A DNA stretch of 64,000 nucleotides. Source: Sulfitobacter sp. (GTDB lineage Bacteria > Pseudomonadota > Alphaproteobacteria > Rhodobacterales > Rhodobacteraceae). The translations under genes and the position numbers were made by a program. Of the stretch, positions 55,417-64,000 are shown piece by piece (within the stretch, counting starts at the first letter, position 1; each line of letters begins with the position of its first letter). The notes beneath the pieces were generated by a model. That model was not told the origin of the DNA, made no database searches, and worked only from the letters and a program-made list of their open reading frames with translations. The stretch covers positions 1 to 64,000 of the forward strand of contig JABDKA010000049.1 of the NCBI GenBank assembly GCA_013002405.1, in the 5' to 3' direction.

Positions 55417-55905
55417 CTACATATTGTCCAACAGCGATTCACCGCCCGACACGTCGCAAACGCCGGGGCTTTCCTCGGGCTGGAATAGCGAAACCTTGCC
55501 GTCCTCCACCAGCATCGCGTACCGCTTGGAGCGGGCGACCAGACCCGCAGGCGGCGCGTCAAAATCCATTCCGATGGCCTTGGTGAACTCGGACTGCGCG
55601 TCGGCCAGCATGGTGATGCCTGCCGCTGTGGCCCCCGTGGCCTCGCCCCAGGCCTTCATCACGAAGGGATCGTTGCAGGAGATGCAGATGATCTCTTCCA
55701 CGCCCTTGGCATCGAACTGGTCCTTGGTGCGTACGAAGCTGGGCACATGGGCGGAATGGCATGTGGGCGTGAAGGCCCCCGGCACGGCAAAGACCACAAC
55801 CTTGCGGCCCTTGACCTTGTCCGAAATCTTGACCGGCGTTGGTCCTTCCGCGCCCATTTCAACAAGCGTTGCGTCAGGCAGGGTGTCCCCTTGGGAAATT
55901 GTCAT
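55417..55905 (-). CDS. Peroxiredoxin (Prx5 type)
   Basis: Thiol peroxidase, 162 residues from ATG 55905 with GAGGATA before it. The peroxidatic Cys49 is in PGAFTPTCHSAHVPSF, typical of Prx5. Further Cys at 74, 77 and 150 (PGVCDVSGG) could act in resolution. It reduces hydrogen or organic peroxides in the cytoplasm. It is divergent from the ferredoxin reductase gene with an 88-base gap. Confidence 0.95.
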   Translation of the reverse strand: MTISQGDTLPDATLVEMGAEGPTPVKISDKVKGRKVVVFAVPGAFTPTCHSAHVPSFVRTKDQFDAKGVEEIICISCNDPFVMKAWGEATGATAAGITMLADAQSEFTKAIGMDFDAPPAGLVARSKRYAMLVEDGKVSLFQPEESPGVCDVSGGESLLDNM

Positions 55906-55993
55906 GGCGTATCCTCTCATCTGATTGTCATTATCCTCAGGCTGCATATAGGTTCCCGTTCCATAGGCGACCAGTCAAAAGAGGGGGCACTAG

Positions 55994-57202
55994 ATGAGGC
56001 ACGTCGTGGTGATCGGGGCTGGACAGGCCGGGGCCTCCTGCGTGGCCAAGCTGCGCAACACCGGTTTTGACGGGCACATTACCCTGATCGGCGAAGAACC
56101 GGTGCCACCCTACCAGCGCCCCCCGCTGAGCAAGGCCTACCTGCTGGGAGAGATGGCGGTAGAAAGGCTTTTTCTCAGGCCCGAGAGCTTTTACGCGGAA
56201 CAGGACATCACCCTGCGCACCGACGCGTCCGTGACCGCAATCGACACGGGTGCGCGCAGGGTTCACCTTGGGGATGAAGTGATTGCCTATGACGAACTGG
56301 TCCTGACCACCGGGTCGGAGCCGAACCGCCTGCCCGCCGCGATCGGCGGCGATCTCGACGGTGTCTTCACCGTCCGCGACCTTGGAAATGTCGATGCGGT
56401 AGCACCCTACTTTGAAGAAGGTGCGCGGGTGCTGATCGTCGGGGGCGGATACATCGGGCTTGAAGCGGCGGCCGTAGCGGCAAAACGCGGGTTACAGGTT
56501 ACCCTGATTGAGATGGCCCCCCGTATCCTGCAAAGGGTTGCGGCGCCGGAAACGAGCGATTTCTTCCGCGTCCTGCACCAGCGCCACGGCGTGGATATAC
56601 AAGAGGGTATCGGCCTGAAACGGCTCACGGGTGAGGGGCACGTCACGGCAGCGGAACTGAGTGACGGCAGCAGGCTTGAAGTGGACCTTGTCATCGTCGG
56701 TGTCGGTATACACCCCCGTACGGAATTGGCCGAGGCCGCGGAACTTGAGATCGACAACGGCATCAAGGTGGATGACCGGGGCCGAACATCGGTCCCCCAC
56801 ATCTGGGCCGCCGGGGACTGCGCCTCCTTTCCCTACCGCGGTCACCGCATCCGTCTGGAATCGGTGCCTCATGCCATCGAGCAGGCGGAATGTGTGGCCG
56901 AAAACATTCTGGGCGCAGCCAAGGCCTATGTGGCCAAGCCCTGGTTCTGGTCCGATCAGTATGACGTGAAGCTGCAGATTGCGGGGCTGAACAGAGGCTA
57001 CGATAAGATTGTGACCCGGCAGTCTGACGCGGACAGCGTGTCCTTCTGGTACTATCAGGGTGATACCCTTTTGGCCGTCGACGCCATGAATGATCCGCGC
57101 GGCTACATGGTGGGCAAAAGGCTGATTGAAAGCGGGAAATCCCCCGCGCCGGAGGCCATTGCGGACACCGGGACGGACCTCAAAAGCCTGCTGCGGCCGT
57201 GA
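55994..57202 (+). CDS. FAD-dependent ferredoxin/rubredoxin reductase
   Basis: NAD(P)H:ferredoxin reductase of the putidaredoxin/rubredoxin reductase group, 402 residues. The FAD-binding start is VVIGAGQAGASCVAKL, with PPYQRPPLSKAYLLG, a second dinucleotide motif VLIVGGGYIGLEAAA near residue 155 and the FAD motif IWAAGDCA near 272; the C-terminal PWFWSDQYDVKLQIAG is diagnostic. It would feed electrons to a ferredoxin for an oxygenase or P450; none is adjacent. The stop overlaps rsmD (GTGA). Confidence 0.93.
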   Translation: MRHVVVIGAGQAGASCVAKLRNTGFDGHITLIGEEPVPPYQRPPLSKAYLLGEMAVERLFLRPESFYAEQDITLRTDASVTAIDTGARRVHLGDEVIAYDELVLTTGSEPNRLPAAIGGDLDGVFTVRDLGNVDAVAPYFEEGARVLIVGGGYIGLEAAAVAAKRGLQVTLIEMAPRILQRVAAPETSDFFRVLHQRHGVDIQEGIGLKRLTGEGHVTAAELSDGSRLEVDLVIVGVGIHPRTELAEAAELEIDNGIKVDDRGRTSVPHIWAAGDCASFPYRGHRIRLESVPHAIEQAECVAENILGAAKAYVAKPWFWSDQYDVKLQIAGLNRGYDKIVTRQSDADSVSFWYYQGDTLLAVDAMNDPRGYMVGKRLIESGKSPAPEAIADTGTDLKSLLRP

Positions 57203-57753
57203 GGATCATCGCGGGGCGGTTTCGCGGTACGGCCCTGGCTGCTGTCGGGAAGGGAGACGCCGACGCGCACCTGCGGCCGACGTCCGACCGGGTACGCGAA
57301 AGCCTCTTTTCCATGCTGACCCACCGTGACGTGATCGAAGGCGCGCGGGTGCTGGACCTTTTTGCGGGCACCGGCGCGTTGGGGTTGGAGGCGCTGTCGC
57401 GCGGTGCGCGGGAGGTATGCTTTGTCGAAAGCGGCCGCGTGGGTCAGCGGTTGATCCGGGAGAACATCGAAAAGCTGCGCGTGGAGAAGGAGACCACCCT
57501 GATGCGCAACGATGCGACCAGGCTGGGGGCCTGGCCCAATGCGCCCTTTGATCTGGTCTTCCTCGATCCGCCTTACGGCAAGGGCATGGGGGAACGGGCG
57601 TTGGCCGCCTTGCGGGACGGTGGTTGGATAACGGCGGAGGCACTGGTGGTCTGGGAAGAGAATGCGCCCATGGCAGCGCCCGATGGGTTTGAGCGGGTCG
57701 AGACGCGCAAATATGGCGATACGCACATCACCCTGCTTGAGCTTGCCACCTAG
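57199..57753 (+). CDS. rsmD: 16S rRNA (guanine966-N2)-methyltransferase
   Basis: 184-residue RsmD-type methyltransferase from GTG 57199. It has the start RIIAGRFRG, the PTSDRVRESLFSML block, SAM motif LDLFAGTGALGLEAL and the catalytic FLDPPYGKG. It methylates G966 in the small subunit. Its TAG stop lies in a CTAG shared with the converging aminotransferase. Confidence 0.95.
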   Translation: MRIIAGRFRGTALAAVGKGDADAHLRPTSDRVRESLFSMLTHRDVIEGARVLDLFAGTGALGLEALSRGAREVCFVESGRVGQRLIRENIEKLRVEKETTLMRNDATRLGAWPNAPFDLVFLDPPYGKGMGERALAALRDGGWITAEALVVWEENAPMAAPDGFERVETRKYGDTHITLLELAT

Positions 57754-58958
57754 CCCGCGCGAATGGCGTCGGCCAGCCGTGCGATCCCCGCGTCGATCTG
57801 AGTGTCATTCGCCAGAGAAAAACTCAGCCGCAGGGTGTTCGCGTTAGAGCGATCCGCAAAGAAGGCCTGCCCCGGCACAAAAGCCACTCGCTGGCGCGCC
57901 AATGCAGAGCGCAGCAGGGCGCCCCCGTCCATGCCACGTGGCAAGGTCAGCCAGATGAACATGCCCCCATCGGGCCGGGTCCAGGACACGCCATCGGGCA
58001 TATGGGTTTCAAGGGCGGTCAGCATGGCATCGCGGCGGGCCTTGTAGGTATCGCGCAGTTTGGCGGTGTGGGTTTCAAAGATGCTGCGGGCCACGTGGTT
58101 GATGGCCATCTGGTTCAGGCTGGCGCTGTGCAGATCGGCGGCCTGCTTTATCAGCACCAATTGAGAGACCACCTGGCTGGCCCCGCACACCCATCCCACG
58201 CGCAGGCCGGGTGCCAGTGTCTTTGAAAAACTCCCGCAGTAAAGCGTTCGACACGCTTCAATGCTGCCCTTGCGCGCGATCTCAAGCGCCAGCATCGGCG
58301 GGACAGGCTCCCCGTCATAGCGCAACGCCTGATAGGCGGCGTCTTCGATCACCGCAATGTCCAGGCTGTCCGCAAGCGACAGCACCTCTTCCCGAGCGGC
58401 CAGGTCCAGGGTTTCGCCAGTGGGATTGGCAAAGTCGACGGAGGCATAGGCGAATTTCACCCGGCCACCGTTTTCAGCAGCCCTTTGAGCGTAATCCTCC
58501 GCCGATCGATTGCCGCCCGGAGTGAGCCGGTCAAAGTGGGGCTCGTAGGCATTGAAGGCCCCCAGGGCGCCCATGTAGGTGGGCCAGCATACCAGTGCGG
58601 TATCCCGGGGCGACAGCATCAGCTTGCCCAGGTAATCAAGCGCCTGTTGCGAGCCCGAGGTGATCAGGATGTTGTCACGGGTGCAGGGAATGCCAAGCTT
58701 ACCCATCTCTGCAATGATCCAGTCCCGCAGGGGGGCGTACCCTTCGGAAACGGAATACTGCAGGGCCAAGGCGGCACTGCCGGGTGAAAGCGCTTCCGTC
58801 ATCGCGTCCTGAAAGGCATCCGTGGGGAAAAGAGCAGGGTCGGGAATGCCACCCGCGAATGAGATAATGCCAGGCTGATCAAGCAGCTTGAGCAGTTCGC
58901 GTATCTCGCTTGCCTTCATTTGGTTCATACGGGTGGCAAAGATGTCGCGCCAATTCAT
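57750..58958 (-). CDS. PLP-dependent aminotransferase, LysN/2-aminoadipate transaminase-like
   Basis: Class I/II aminotransferase, 402 residues. It begins FATRMNQMKASEIRELLKLL and has ISFAGGIPDPALFP, the ITSGSQQALD PLP loop and the lysine in YCGSFSKTLAPGLRVGW. This matches the freestanding MocR-related aminotransferase group (LysN, AadAT), without a GntR domain. Substrate could be 2-aminoadipate, aromatic or branched amino acids. Confidence 0.92.
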   Translation of the reverse strand: MNWRDIFATRMNQMKASEIRELLKLLDQPGIISFAGGIPDPALFPTDAFQDAMTEALSPGSAALALQYSVSEGYAPLRDWIIAEMGKLGIPCTRDNILITSGSQQALDYLGKLMLSPRDTALVCWPTYMGALGAFNAYEPHFDRLTPGGNRSAEDYAQRAAENGGRVKFAYASVDFANPTGETLDLAAREEVLSLADSLDIAVIEDAAYQALRYDGEPVPPMLALEIARKGSIEACRTLYCGSFSKTLAPGLRVGWVCGASQVVSQLVLIKQAADLHSASLNQMAINHVARSIFETHTAKLRDTYKARRDAMLTALETHMPDGVSWTRPDGGMFIWLTLPRGMDGGALLRSALARQRVAFVPGQAFFADRSNANTLRLSFSLANDTQIDAGIARLADAIRAG

Positions 58959-59095
58959 GTCAGAATCTCTTCCCTATTTCCGGCAGCACAGCATAGAAGG
59001 AAATATATGGCAATAATTATTACCTATATCGGTCACAATCGTGCGACTGGCGGTTCCGGATTGGAAAAAGGTGAGGCCAAGCCTATCCTAGGCCC

Positions 59096-59287
59096 ATGAC
59101 CGACGCGACCTATCTTGATCACCACTACGCTCGCGCCGCTGCCCGGCAGCAAGAGGACATGGTGCACCTGCCCACGCCACAGGCTTTCGCGGCGCCGGTT
59201 TTCATCCACGACTGCGTCACCCCGCTGGCGGGAGAGACGGTGCTGTCGCTGCTGATGAAACGAATGATGGCCGGGGATCAGCCGTAG
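59096..59287 (+). CDS. Hypothetical small protein
   Basis: A 63-codon open frame in the gap between the divergent aminotransferase and the map gene, whose 3' end it overlaps by ten bases. The composition is soluble, with a hydrophobic C-terminal helix (GETVLSLLMKRMM). No strong Shine-Dalgarno is seen. I do not recognise it; it may be a conserved small gene or chance. Confidence 0.4.
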   Translation: MTDATYLDHHYARAAARQQEDMVHLPTPQAFAAPVFIHDCVTPLAGETVLSLLMKRMMAGDQP

Positions 59288-60102
59288 GTCGGATGGAACT
59301 TGCCTGCCGGTGAGAGAGTGAAGATCTCGCACCCTCCTTCGGTCACACCCACCGAATGTTCGAACTGAGCCGACAGTGACTTGTCCCGGGTCACGGCGGT
59401 CCAGTCATCGGCCAATGTCTTGGTCTCCGCGCGGCCAAGGTTCACCATGGGCTCAATGGTAAAGAACATGCCCGGCTCAAGCGTGGCCCCGGTGCCGGGG
59501 CGGCCATAGTGCAGCACGTTGGGCGGTGCGTGGAACACGCGGCCCAGACCATGGCCGCAGAAATCCGTAACGACGGACATGCGATGGCTTTCTACGAAGG
59601 ACTGGATGGCGTGCCCGATGTCGCCGAAGGTGTTGCCGGGTTTCACAGCCTCGATGCCCCGCATCAGGCTGTCGTGGGTCACCTGGATCAGACGTTCTGC
59701 CTTGCGGGACAATTTGCCTGCAACGTACATCCGGCTCGTGTCGCCGAACCAGCCGTCGACGATTACGGTCACATCGATATTCAGGATATCGCCGTCCTTC
59801 AGCTTCTTGTCGCCGGGGATACCGTGGCAAACCACATGATTGACCGAAATGCAGCTGGCATGCTGATAGCCTTTGTATCCTATGGTCGCCGATTTTGCGC
59901 CCGCCGCTTCGACCCTTTCCTCGATGACGCGGTCAATTTCGCCCGTTGTCTGACCGACAAAGACATGCTCAGCGATCTCATCGAGTATGCGGGCGGCAAG
60001 TGCCCCCGCGGTATGCATGCCCGCAAAGTCAGATGGATCGTAGATACGGATGCCGTCCTTTGTACGACGGCCACGGTGCAGTTCGTTCACCGGGGTCTCC
60101 AT
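59278..60102 (-). CDS. map: Type I methionine aminopeptidase
   Basis: M24 metallopeptidase that removes N-terminal Met, 274 residues from ATG 60102 with GGGAG upstream. All five metal ligands are in place: ILNIDVTVIVDGWFGDTSR, GHGLGRVFH, FTIEPM and QFEHSVGVTE. It is a useful contrast to the M24-like protein at 18545-19696, where they are lost. Confidence 0.96.
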   Translation of the reverse strand: METPVNELHRGRRTKDGIRIYDPSDFAGMHTAGALAARILDEIAEHVFVGQTTGEIDRVIEERVEAAGAKSATIGYKGYQHASCISVNHVVCHGIPGDKKLKDGDILNIDVTVIVDGWFGDTSRMYVAGKLSRKAERLIQVTHDSLMRGIEAVKPGNTFGDIGHAIQSFVESHRMSVVTDFCGHGLGRVFHAPPNVLHYGRPGTGATLEPGMFFTIEPMVNLGRAETKTLADDWTAVTRDKSLSAQFEHSVGVTEGGCEIFTLSPAGKFHPTYG

Positions 60103-60121
60103 TCGTTTTCTCCCTGACTGT

Positions 60122-60835
60122 TTATCTTGCCGGGCCGCGCAGGGCCAGAGGGGCGGCCAATTCGACGCCCCGAGGGCTGATATGGGTGCCGATGCAAAGC
60201 GTTTCCACCCCTGCGGCATACGCTGCAGCGTGGGCCTGTGCATAGCCTGGGTCAATATCGCGGGCTAGATCAACCTCCCCGCAGTCGGTGCGTTGCACAA
60301 GATAGAGCAATACCGCCCGGTGTCCGGCCTGCGCCATTTCGGCCAGATTGCCAAGATGTTTCGCGCCCCGCGTGGTCACGCTGTCGGGGAACTCGGCCAG
60401 CCCCGGCTGGCGGCACAGGGTCACGGATTTCACCTCAAGGTAAGCATCCGGCAGGCCCTCCTCTTGCAGGAGAAAGTCGATGCGAGAGCCTTCCGCGTAC
60501 TTCACTTCGGGCCTTACAGTTCGGTAGGCGCGCAGTGCGTCGATCTGACGGGCCTCAAGCGCCGCCCGCACCGCGCGGTTGGGCAGGCCCGTATCCACAC
60601 CCGTGAAATGACCATTCTCGTGGTCCACCAGGCGCCAGCCGTATCTGAGCTTTTTTCTGGGATCATCGTTGGGCTCAAGCCAGATTCTGGTACCAGGCTC
60701 CGCCAGTCCCATCATTGAGCCGGGGTTGGCGCAGTGAGCCACCACCTCGCATCCGTCCTCAAGCGTGCAATCGGCCAGGAACCTCTTGTAGCGGCGAATG
60801 AGACGGGCGGGCACAAGTTCAGTTTGAAAGCGCAT
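60122..60835 (-). CDS. sfsA: Sugar fermentation stimulation protein SfsA homologue
   Basis: 237-residue SfsA family protein from ATG 60835. Family blocks are MRFQTELVPARLIRRYKRF (start), CANPGSMMGL, SRIDFLLQ, YLEVKSVTL and FPDSVTTRGAKHL, with a nuclease-like D-ExK arrangement. The cellular role is unclear; the E. coli protein was named for an effect on maltose genes. It lies 19 bases upstream of map and is likely co-transcribed. Confidence 0.93.
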   Translation of the reverse strand: MRFQTELVPARLIRRYKRFLADCTLEDGCEVVAHCANPGSMMGLAEPGTRIWLEPNDDPRKKLRYGWRLVDHENGHFTGVDTGLPNRAVRAALEARQIDALRAYRTVRPEVKYAEGSRIDFLLQEEGLPDAYLEVKSVTLCRQPGLAEFPDSVTTRGAKHLGNLAEMAQAGHRAVLLYLVQRTDCGEVDLARDIDPGYAQAHAAAYAAGVETLCIGTHISPRGVELAAPLALRGPAR

Positions 60836-60882
60836 GGGGCGCGGCCTATACCGTGAGAGCGCCGCGCTCAAGGAGTTAGCCG

Positions 60883-61602
60883 ATGACCAATCCCACCGCC
60901 GCCATGATCGTGATCGGGGACGAGATCCTGTCGGGCCGGACCCGTGACAGCAACATGCACCATCTGGCCGGTGAACTGAGCGAAGTGGGCATTGATCTGA
61001 AAGAGGTCAGGGTGATCGGCGATGACCGCGGCGTGATCATCGCCGCCGTGCAGGCCCTGTCAAAGGCCTTTGATCATGTCTTCACGAGCGGCGGAATCGG
61101 GCCGACCCACGATGACATCACCGCCGATTGCATCGCGGCTGCCTTCAACCGTGCTATTGACGTTCGCGACGACGCGCGGTCCATCCTCGCGGCCTTCTAC
61201 GAAAAGAACGGGACGGACCTGAACACCGCCCGCCTGCGCATGGCGCGGATTCCCGAGGGGGCTGAACTGATCGAAAACCCCGTTTCCGCCGCGCCCGGCT
61301 TCAAGCTGGAGAATGTGCATGTCATGGCCGGGGTGCCCTCGGTTTTTCAGGCCATGGTAGCCTCTGTCCTGCCAACACTGACTGGCGGCGCCAAGCTGAT
61401 CAGTGAGACGCTTCGGATCGAGCGGGGGGAGGGTGATATCGCGGGCCCGCTGGGCGAGGTTGCGGAGGCTCACCCGGCCCTGTCGATTGGGTCCTACCCG
61501 TTTCAGCGCAACGGTGTCTTTGGTGCACATGTGGTGATCCGCGGCAATGACGCGGAGGATATCAACTCCGCGATGAGCCAGCTAAAGGCCATCTTTGGAT
61601 GA
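60883..61602 (+). CDS. CinA N-terminal/MoaB-like molybdopterin-binding domain protein
   Basis: 239-residue protein of the competence/damage-inducible CinA N-terminal type. The MoCF_biosynth motif is ITSGGIGPTHDD-like: here FTSGGIGPTHDDIT at about residues 67-80, with IVIGDEILSGRTRDSN at the start. The C-terminal deamidase of full CinA is absent. It diverges from sfsA with a 47-base gap and overlaps the next gene by ATGA. Confidence 0.92.
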   Translation: MTNPTAAMIVIGDEILSGRTRDSNMHHLAGELSEVGIDLKEVRVIGDDRGVIIAAVQALSKAFDHVFTSGGIGPTHDDITADCIAAAFNRAIDVRDDARSILAAFYEKNGTDLNTARLRMARIPEGAELIENPVSAAPGFKLENVHVMAGVPSVFQAMVASVLPTLTGGAKLISETLRIERGEGDIAGPLGEVAEAHPALSIGSYPFQRNGVFGAHVVIRGNDAEDINSAMSQLKAIFG

Positions 61603-62318
61603 CACCTGACTTGCGTAAATTACTGGCCGTATGTGAAGGCACATGGCCCCCCGCGCGGCGGTGGGAAGGTGACGGCTTCATCCTGCGGGACGGTCAGGGT
61701 GGGGGTCAGCGGGTTTCCGCAGCGACTGCAACCGGACCTGCCGACACGGCCCGGATCGAGGCGGCGGCCGAAGCCATGCGGCAGATCGGCCAGCGCCCGC
61801 TGTTTCAGTTGCGCGATGATGAAACGGCCTTTGCGGCCCAGCTTGAGGCGATGGGCTATGTCGCCAAGGACCCAACCTTGGCCTATTCCCTCCCGATTGA
61901 GAGATTGACCGATGTTCCCATCCCCCGTGTGACCGCTTTCACGATTTGGGAGCCGCTCGCCATCATGCGCGAGATATGGGCGACCGATGGCGTCGGACCG
62001 GAACGTCTGGCCGTCATGGACCGCGCGGCCTGCAAGACCGGCGTTCTGGCCCGCTGGAACGAAAAACCCGGCGGCGTGGCCTACGTTGGGGTGTATGAAG
62101 GGGTGGCGATGGTGCATGCGCTGGTTGTCCTGCCGCACCAGCGCAGGCAGGGGGTCGCGCAATGGCTGATGCGTGCGGCCGCCTTTTGGGCGCAGGGGCA
62201 GGGTGCGATGCACATGTCGGTCCTCTGCGTGGCGGCGAATGAGCCGGCCAACAAGCTTTACCGCGCACTGGGCTTCACGCCCGCGGGCGGATACCATTAC
62301 CGTGTGAAACCAGACTGA
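61599..62318 (+). CDS. GNAT family N-acetyltransferase
   Basis: 239-residue protein with an N-terminal degenerate region and a C-terminal GNAT domain. The acetyl-CoA loop is VLPHQRRQGVAQWLMRAA near residue 178, followed by ANEPANKLYRALGFTPAGGYHY. It is coupled to the CinA-like gene by ATGA. The acceptor is unknown. Confidence 0.9.
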   Translation: MTPDLRKLLAVCEGTWPPARRWEGDGFILRDGQGGGQRVSAATATGPADTARIEAAAEAMRQIGQRPLFQLRDDETAFAAQLEAMGYVAKDPTLAYSLPIERLTDVPIPRVTAFTIWEPLAIMREIWATDGVGPERLAVMDRAACKTGVLARWNEKPGGVAYVGVYEGVAMVHALVVLPHQRRQGVAQWLMRAAAFWAQGQGAMHMSVLCVAANEPANKLYRALGFTPAGGYHYRVKPD

Positions 62319-62328
62319 AGGATCCGTC

Positions 62329-62898
62329 ATGGCCAAAGATATGCCCACCGCCCTCAACCTGCCCATGGCCGATCCGCTGCCGGAAGCGACGCAGAAGTAT
62401 TTCGATGTCTGTCAGGAAAAGCTCGGGATGGTCCCCAACGTCCTGCAGGCCTACGCCTTTGACGTGGAGAAACTCAATGCCTTTACGGCCATGTACAATG
62501 ACCTGATGCTGGGCGACAGCGCACTGAGCAAACTGGAGCGCGAGATGATCGCGGTGGCCGTTTCCTCTTACAACAAGTGCTACTACTGTCTGGTGGCCCA
62601 CGGAGCCGCGGTGCGCCAGCTTTCGGGCGATCCTGAACTGGGTGAGGCGCTGGTGATGAACTACCGCGTTGCCAAGATTGACGCGCGGCAGCGGGCCATG
62701 CTGGATTTCGCGGTCAAACTGACACGCGAGAGCGCCGCCGTCGAGGAGGCCGACCGGGAGGCGCTGCGCGCCCAGGGGTTCACGGACCGGGACATCTGGG
62801 ACATCGCCAGCGTCGCGGGCTTTTTCAATATGACGAACCGGGTGGCCAGCGGCACCGATATGCGGCCGAACCCGGAATACCACGCACAGGCCCGATGA
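62329..62898 (+). CDS. AhpD-like/carboxymuconolactone decarboxylase family protein
   Basis: 189-residue peroxidase-related protein. The redox motif KCYYCLVAHGAA has the AhpD CxxC plus His; the flanks EREMIAVAVSSYN and a C-terminal MRPNPEYHA are typical. It may reduce alkyl hydroperoxides or act as a disulfide reductase. It begins ten bases after the GNAT gene and overlaps the OmpA-domain gene. Confidence 0.92.
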   Translation: MAKDMPTALNLPMADPLPEATQKYFDVCQEKLGMVPNVLQAYAFDVEKLNAFTAMYNDLMLGDSALSKLEREMIAVAVSSYNKCYYCLVAHGAAVRQLSGDPELGEALVMNYRVAKIDARQRAMLDFAVKLTRESAAVEEADREALRAQGFTDRDIWDIASVAGFFNMTNRVASGTDMRPNPEYHAQAR

Positions 62899-63839
62899 TC
62901 CGCGCGGCGCTTGCGTTTTTTCTTTTGGCGGCCCCGGCCGCGGCGCTGGAGCTGGAGCTTCCCCCGACCGCGCGCCAGACGGTTGAGCGCAACACCGCCG
63001 CAGATATCTATGCCGCGCCGTCCGGCGTCTTTGACGGTGACAAGGTGCCAACCTTGGCGGTTGAGGGGGAGATACGCCGTGCGGCATGGCGGCTCGACTC
63101 GCCCGGCCTTACACCCTTGCAGGTGATGCGCCCACTGCGGGCGCAGGTCCAAGCCGCAGGCTATGACCTGGTTCTCGATTGCACCAGCAGCGCTTGCGGC
63201 GGCTTTGATTTCCGCTTTGCGACCGAGATTCTGCCCGGGCCCAACATGTACGTGAATTTGCGGGCCTACCATTTCGTCACCGGCATCAAATACCTAGACG
63301 ACGTGCCGCAGGACGTCATTACGATCCTGGCAAGCACCTCTGCCACCTCAGCCTACGTGCAGGTTGTCCGTGCCCAGCCCGCGGATGTGCCCGCAGGCGA
63401 ACCTTCTGCTGCGCGGATTGATCCGCCCAGGCCCGTGCCTGCCGCACCCGATCCGGTCGGGAGGGAAAATCTGTCCGGGCAAATACTCGGTCAAGGATAC
63501 GCGGTTTTGGAAGGGCTCGATTTCGCAAGCGGCAGTACGGATCTGGGTCCGGGGCCCTTCGCCGCGCTTGAGGCGCTTGCGGCCTTTCTGCGGTCGCGGC
63601 CCGAAACCCGTATCGCGCTGGTGGGCCACACCGACACGATTGGTGGGCTGCAGCCGAATATCTCCATCAGCCGTGCGCGTGCTCAGTCTGTCCGCGCGCG
63701 CCTGATCGACGGCTACAAGATTGATCCCGCACGGCTTGATGCGGAGGGGATGGGTTACCTCTCCCCCATCGCCAGCAATCTGGAGCCTTCGGGACGCGAG
63801 GCCAACCGCCGGGTCGAGGCGGTGATCCTTACCGAATGA
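62895..63839 (+). CDS. OmpA-domain envelope protein
   Basis: 314-residue protein with a signal peptide of about 17 residues (MIRAALAFFLLAAPAAA). The middle region (about 20-170) is unrecognised. The C-terminal OmpA domain has the peptidoglycan-binding LVGHTDTIGG near residue 241 and SRARAQSVRARLI then EPSGREANRRVE. It should bind murein in the periplasm; it has no barrel. Confidence 0.9.
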   Translation: MIRAALAFFLLAAPAAALELELPPTARQTVERNTAADIYAAPSGVFDGDKVPTLAVEGEIRRAAWRLDSPGLTPLQVMRPLRAQVQAAGYDLVLDCTSSACGGFDFRFATEILPGPNMYVNLRAYHFVTGIKYLDDVPQDVITILASTSATSAYVQVVRAQPADVPAGEPSAARIDPPRPVPAAPDPVGRENLSGQILGQGYAVLEGLDFASGSTDLGPGPFAALEALAAFLRSRPETRIALVGHTDTIGGLQPNISISRARAQSVRARLIDGYKIDPARLDAEGMGYLSPIASNLEPSGREANRRVEAVILTE

Positions 63840-63844
63840 CATGA

Positions 63845-63876
63845 AAAAGGCCCCGATACGCAAAGGCACCGGGGCT
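63845..63876 (-). terminator. Terminator for the leftward LysR gene
   Basis: GCCCCG/CGGGGC stem with a 14-base loop; read leftward it ends in CCTTTTTC. It is about 30 bases past the LysR stop and on the opposite strand may also serve the OmpA-domain gene. Confidence 0.7.
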
Positions 63877-63906
63877 GAGGTCACACCGAGGGGAAAGTGG
63901 TGTTCC

Positions 63907-64000
63907 TTACCAGTCCGTTGGGCCCTTGTCGGCAAAGGCGTGGACCAGAAAATCAATAAAGGCGCGGACCTTCGGCTGGGTAAAGCGGCCCGGCGGATAG
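63907..64000 (-). CDS. LysR-family regulator, C-terminal end only
   Basis: Thirty codons before a TAA at 63907-63909 read YPPGRFTQPKVRAFIDFL then VHAFADKGPTDW. This is the usual end of LysR effector domains (P.GR..PK.RAFIDFL). The rest lies beyond the window. Confidence 0.75.
   Translation of the reverse strand, partial: YPPGRFTQPKVRAFIDFLVHAFADKGPTDW

Overview
The window reads as a high-GC alphaproteobacterial chromosome, most like a marine Rhodobacteraceae (Roseobacter-group) member. Pointers are the dense translationally coupled operons with ATGA/TGATG overlaps, two different TRAP transporters, an Entner-Doudoroff glucose module with a GtsABC-type ABC transporter, and roseobacter-style catabolic islands. 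I see no rRNA, tRNA, CRISPR array, phage or insertion sequence. Nearly all of it is coding; the only gaps over 300 bases are 16350-16846, 23325-23703 and 27340-28124.

Region 1 (1-14155) is a divergent catabolic island built around a GntR/UTRA regulator. Leftward run a tautomerase/NTF2-like fusion, HyuB, HyuA, an isochorismatase-fold protein without its cysteine, an isocitrate-lyase-superfamily lyase, a fumarate-reductase-like flavoprotein and an acyl-CoA synthetase that is cut by the window edge. Rightward run GntR, a LeuC/LeuD-like hydro-lyase and a three-part DctPQM TRAP importer. Together they look like uptake, ring or lactam opening, hydration, C-C cleavage and CoA activation of an unidentified branched dicarboxylate or its cyclic imide/lactam precursor. 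I know of no described pathway with this exact set.

Region 2 (14156-19696) holds a MipA/OmpV outer-membrane protein, a nitroreductase, an unknown TTG-start membrane protein with a perfect palindrome upstream, a RetSat/CrtI-like flavoprotein and a creatinase-like M24 protein lacking metal ligands. Region 3 (19800-23324) is a gtrBA-type surface glycosylation operon with an inserted methyltransferase.

Region 4 (23325-28124) contains a small anchored acidic protein, a self-sufficient (cobalamin + FNR + [2Fe-2S]) reductive dehalogenase read from a TTG start, and an apparent decayed bacteriophytochrome-type kinase. Region 5 (28125-39117) is glucose metabolism: an EnvZ/OmpR-type pair divergent from a GtsABC-like ABC transporter, glucokinase and a Gfo/Idh/MocA dehydrogenase, converging on edd-eda, which carry a LacI-type operator.

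Region 6 (39211-64000) is mostly ordinary: a TAXI-type fused TRAP transporter, sseA, an aromatic aminotransferase, amtB-glnK, a class A penicillin-binding protein, a type I secretion ABC/MFP pair without a cargo gene, a RidA-GDPD-FemAB-PhhB-MscS chain, peroxiredoxin, ferredoxin reductase, rsmD, an aminotransferase, map, sfsA, a CinA-type protein, a GNAT protein, an AhpD-like protein, an OmpA-domain protein and the 3' end of a LysR regulator.
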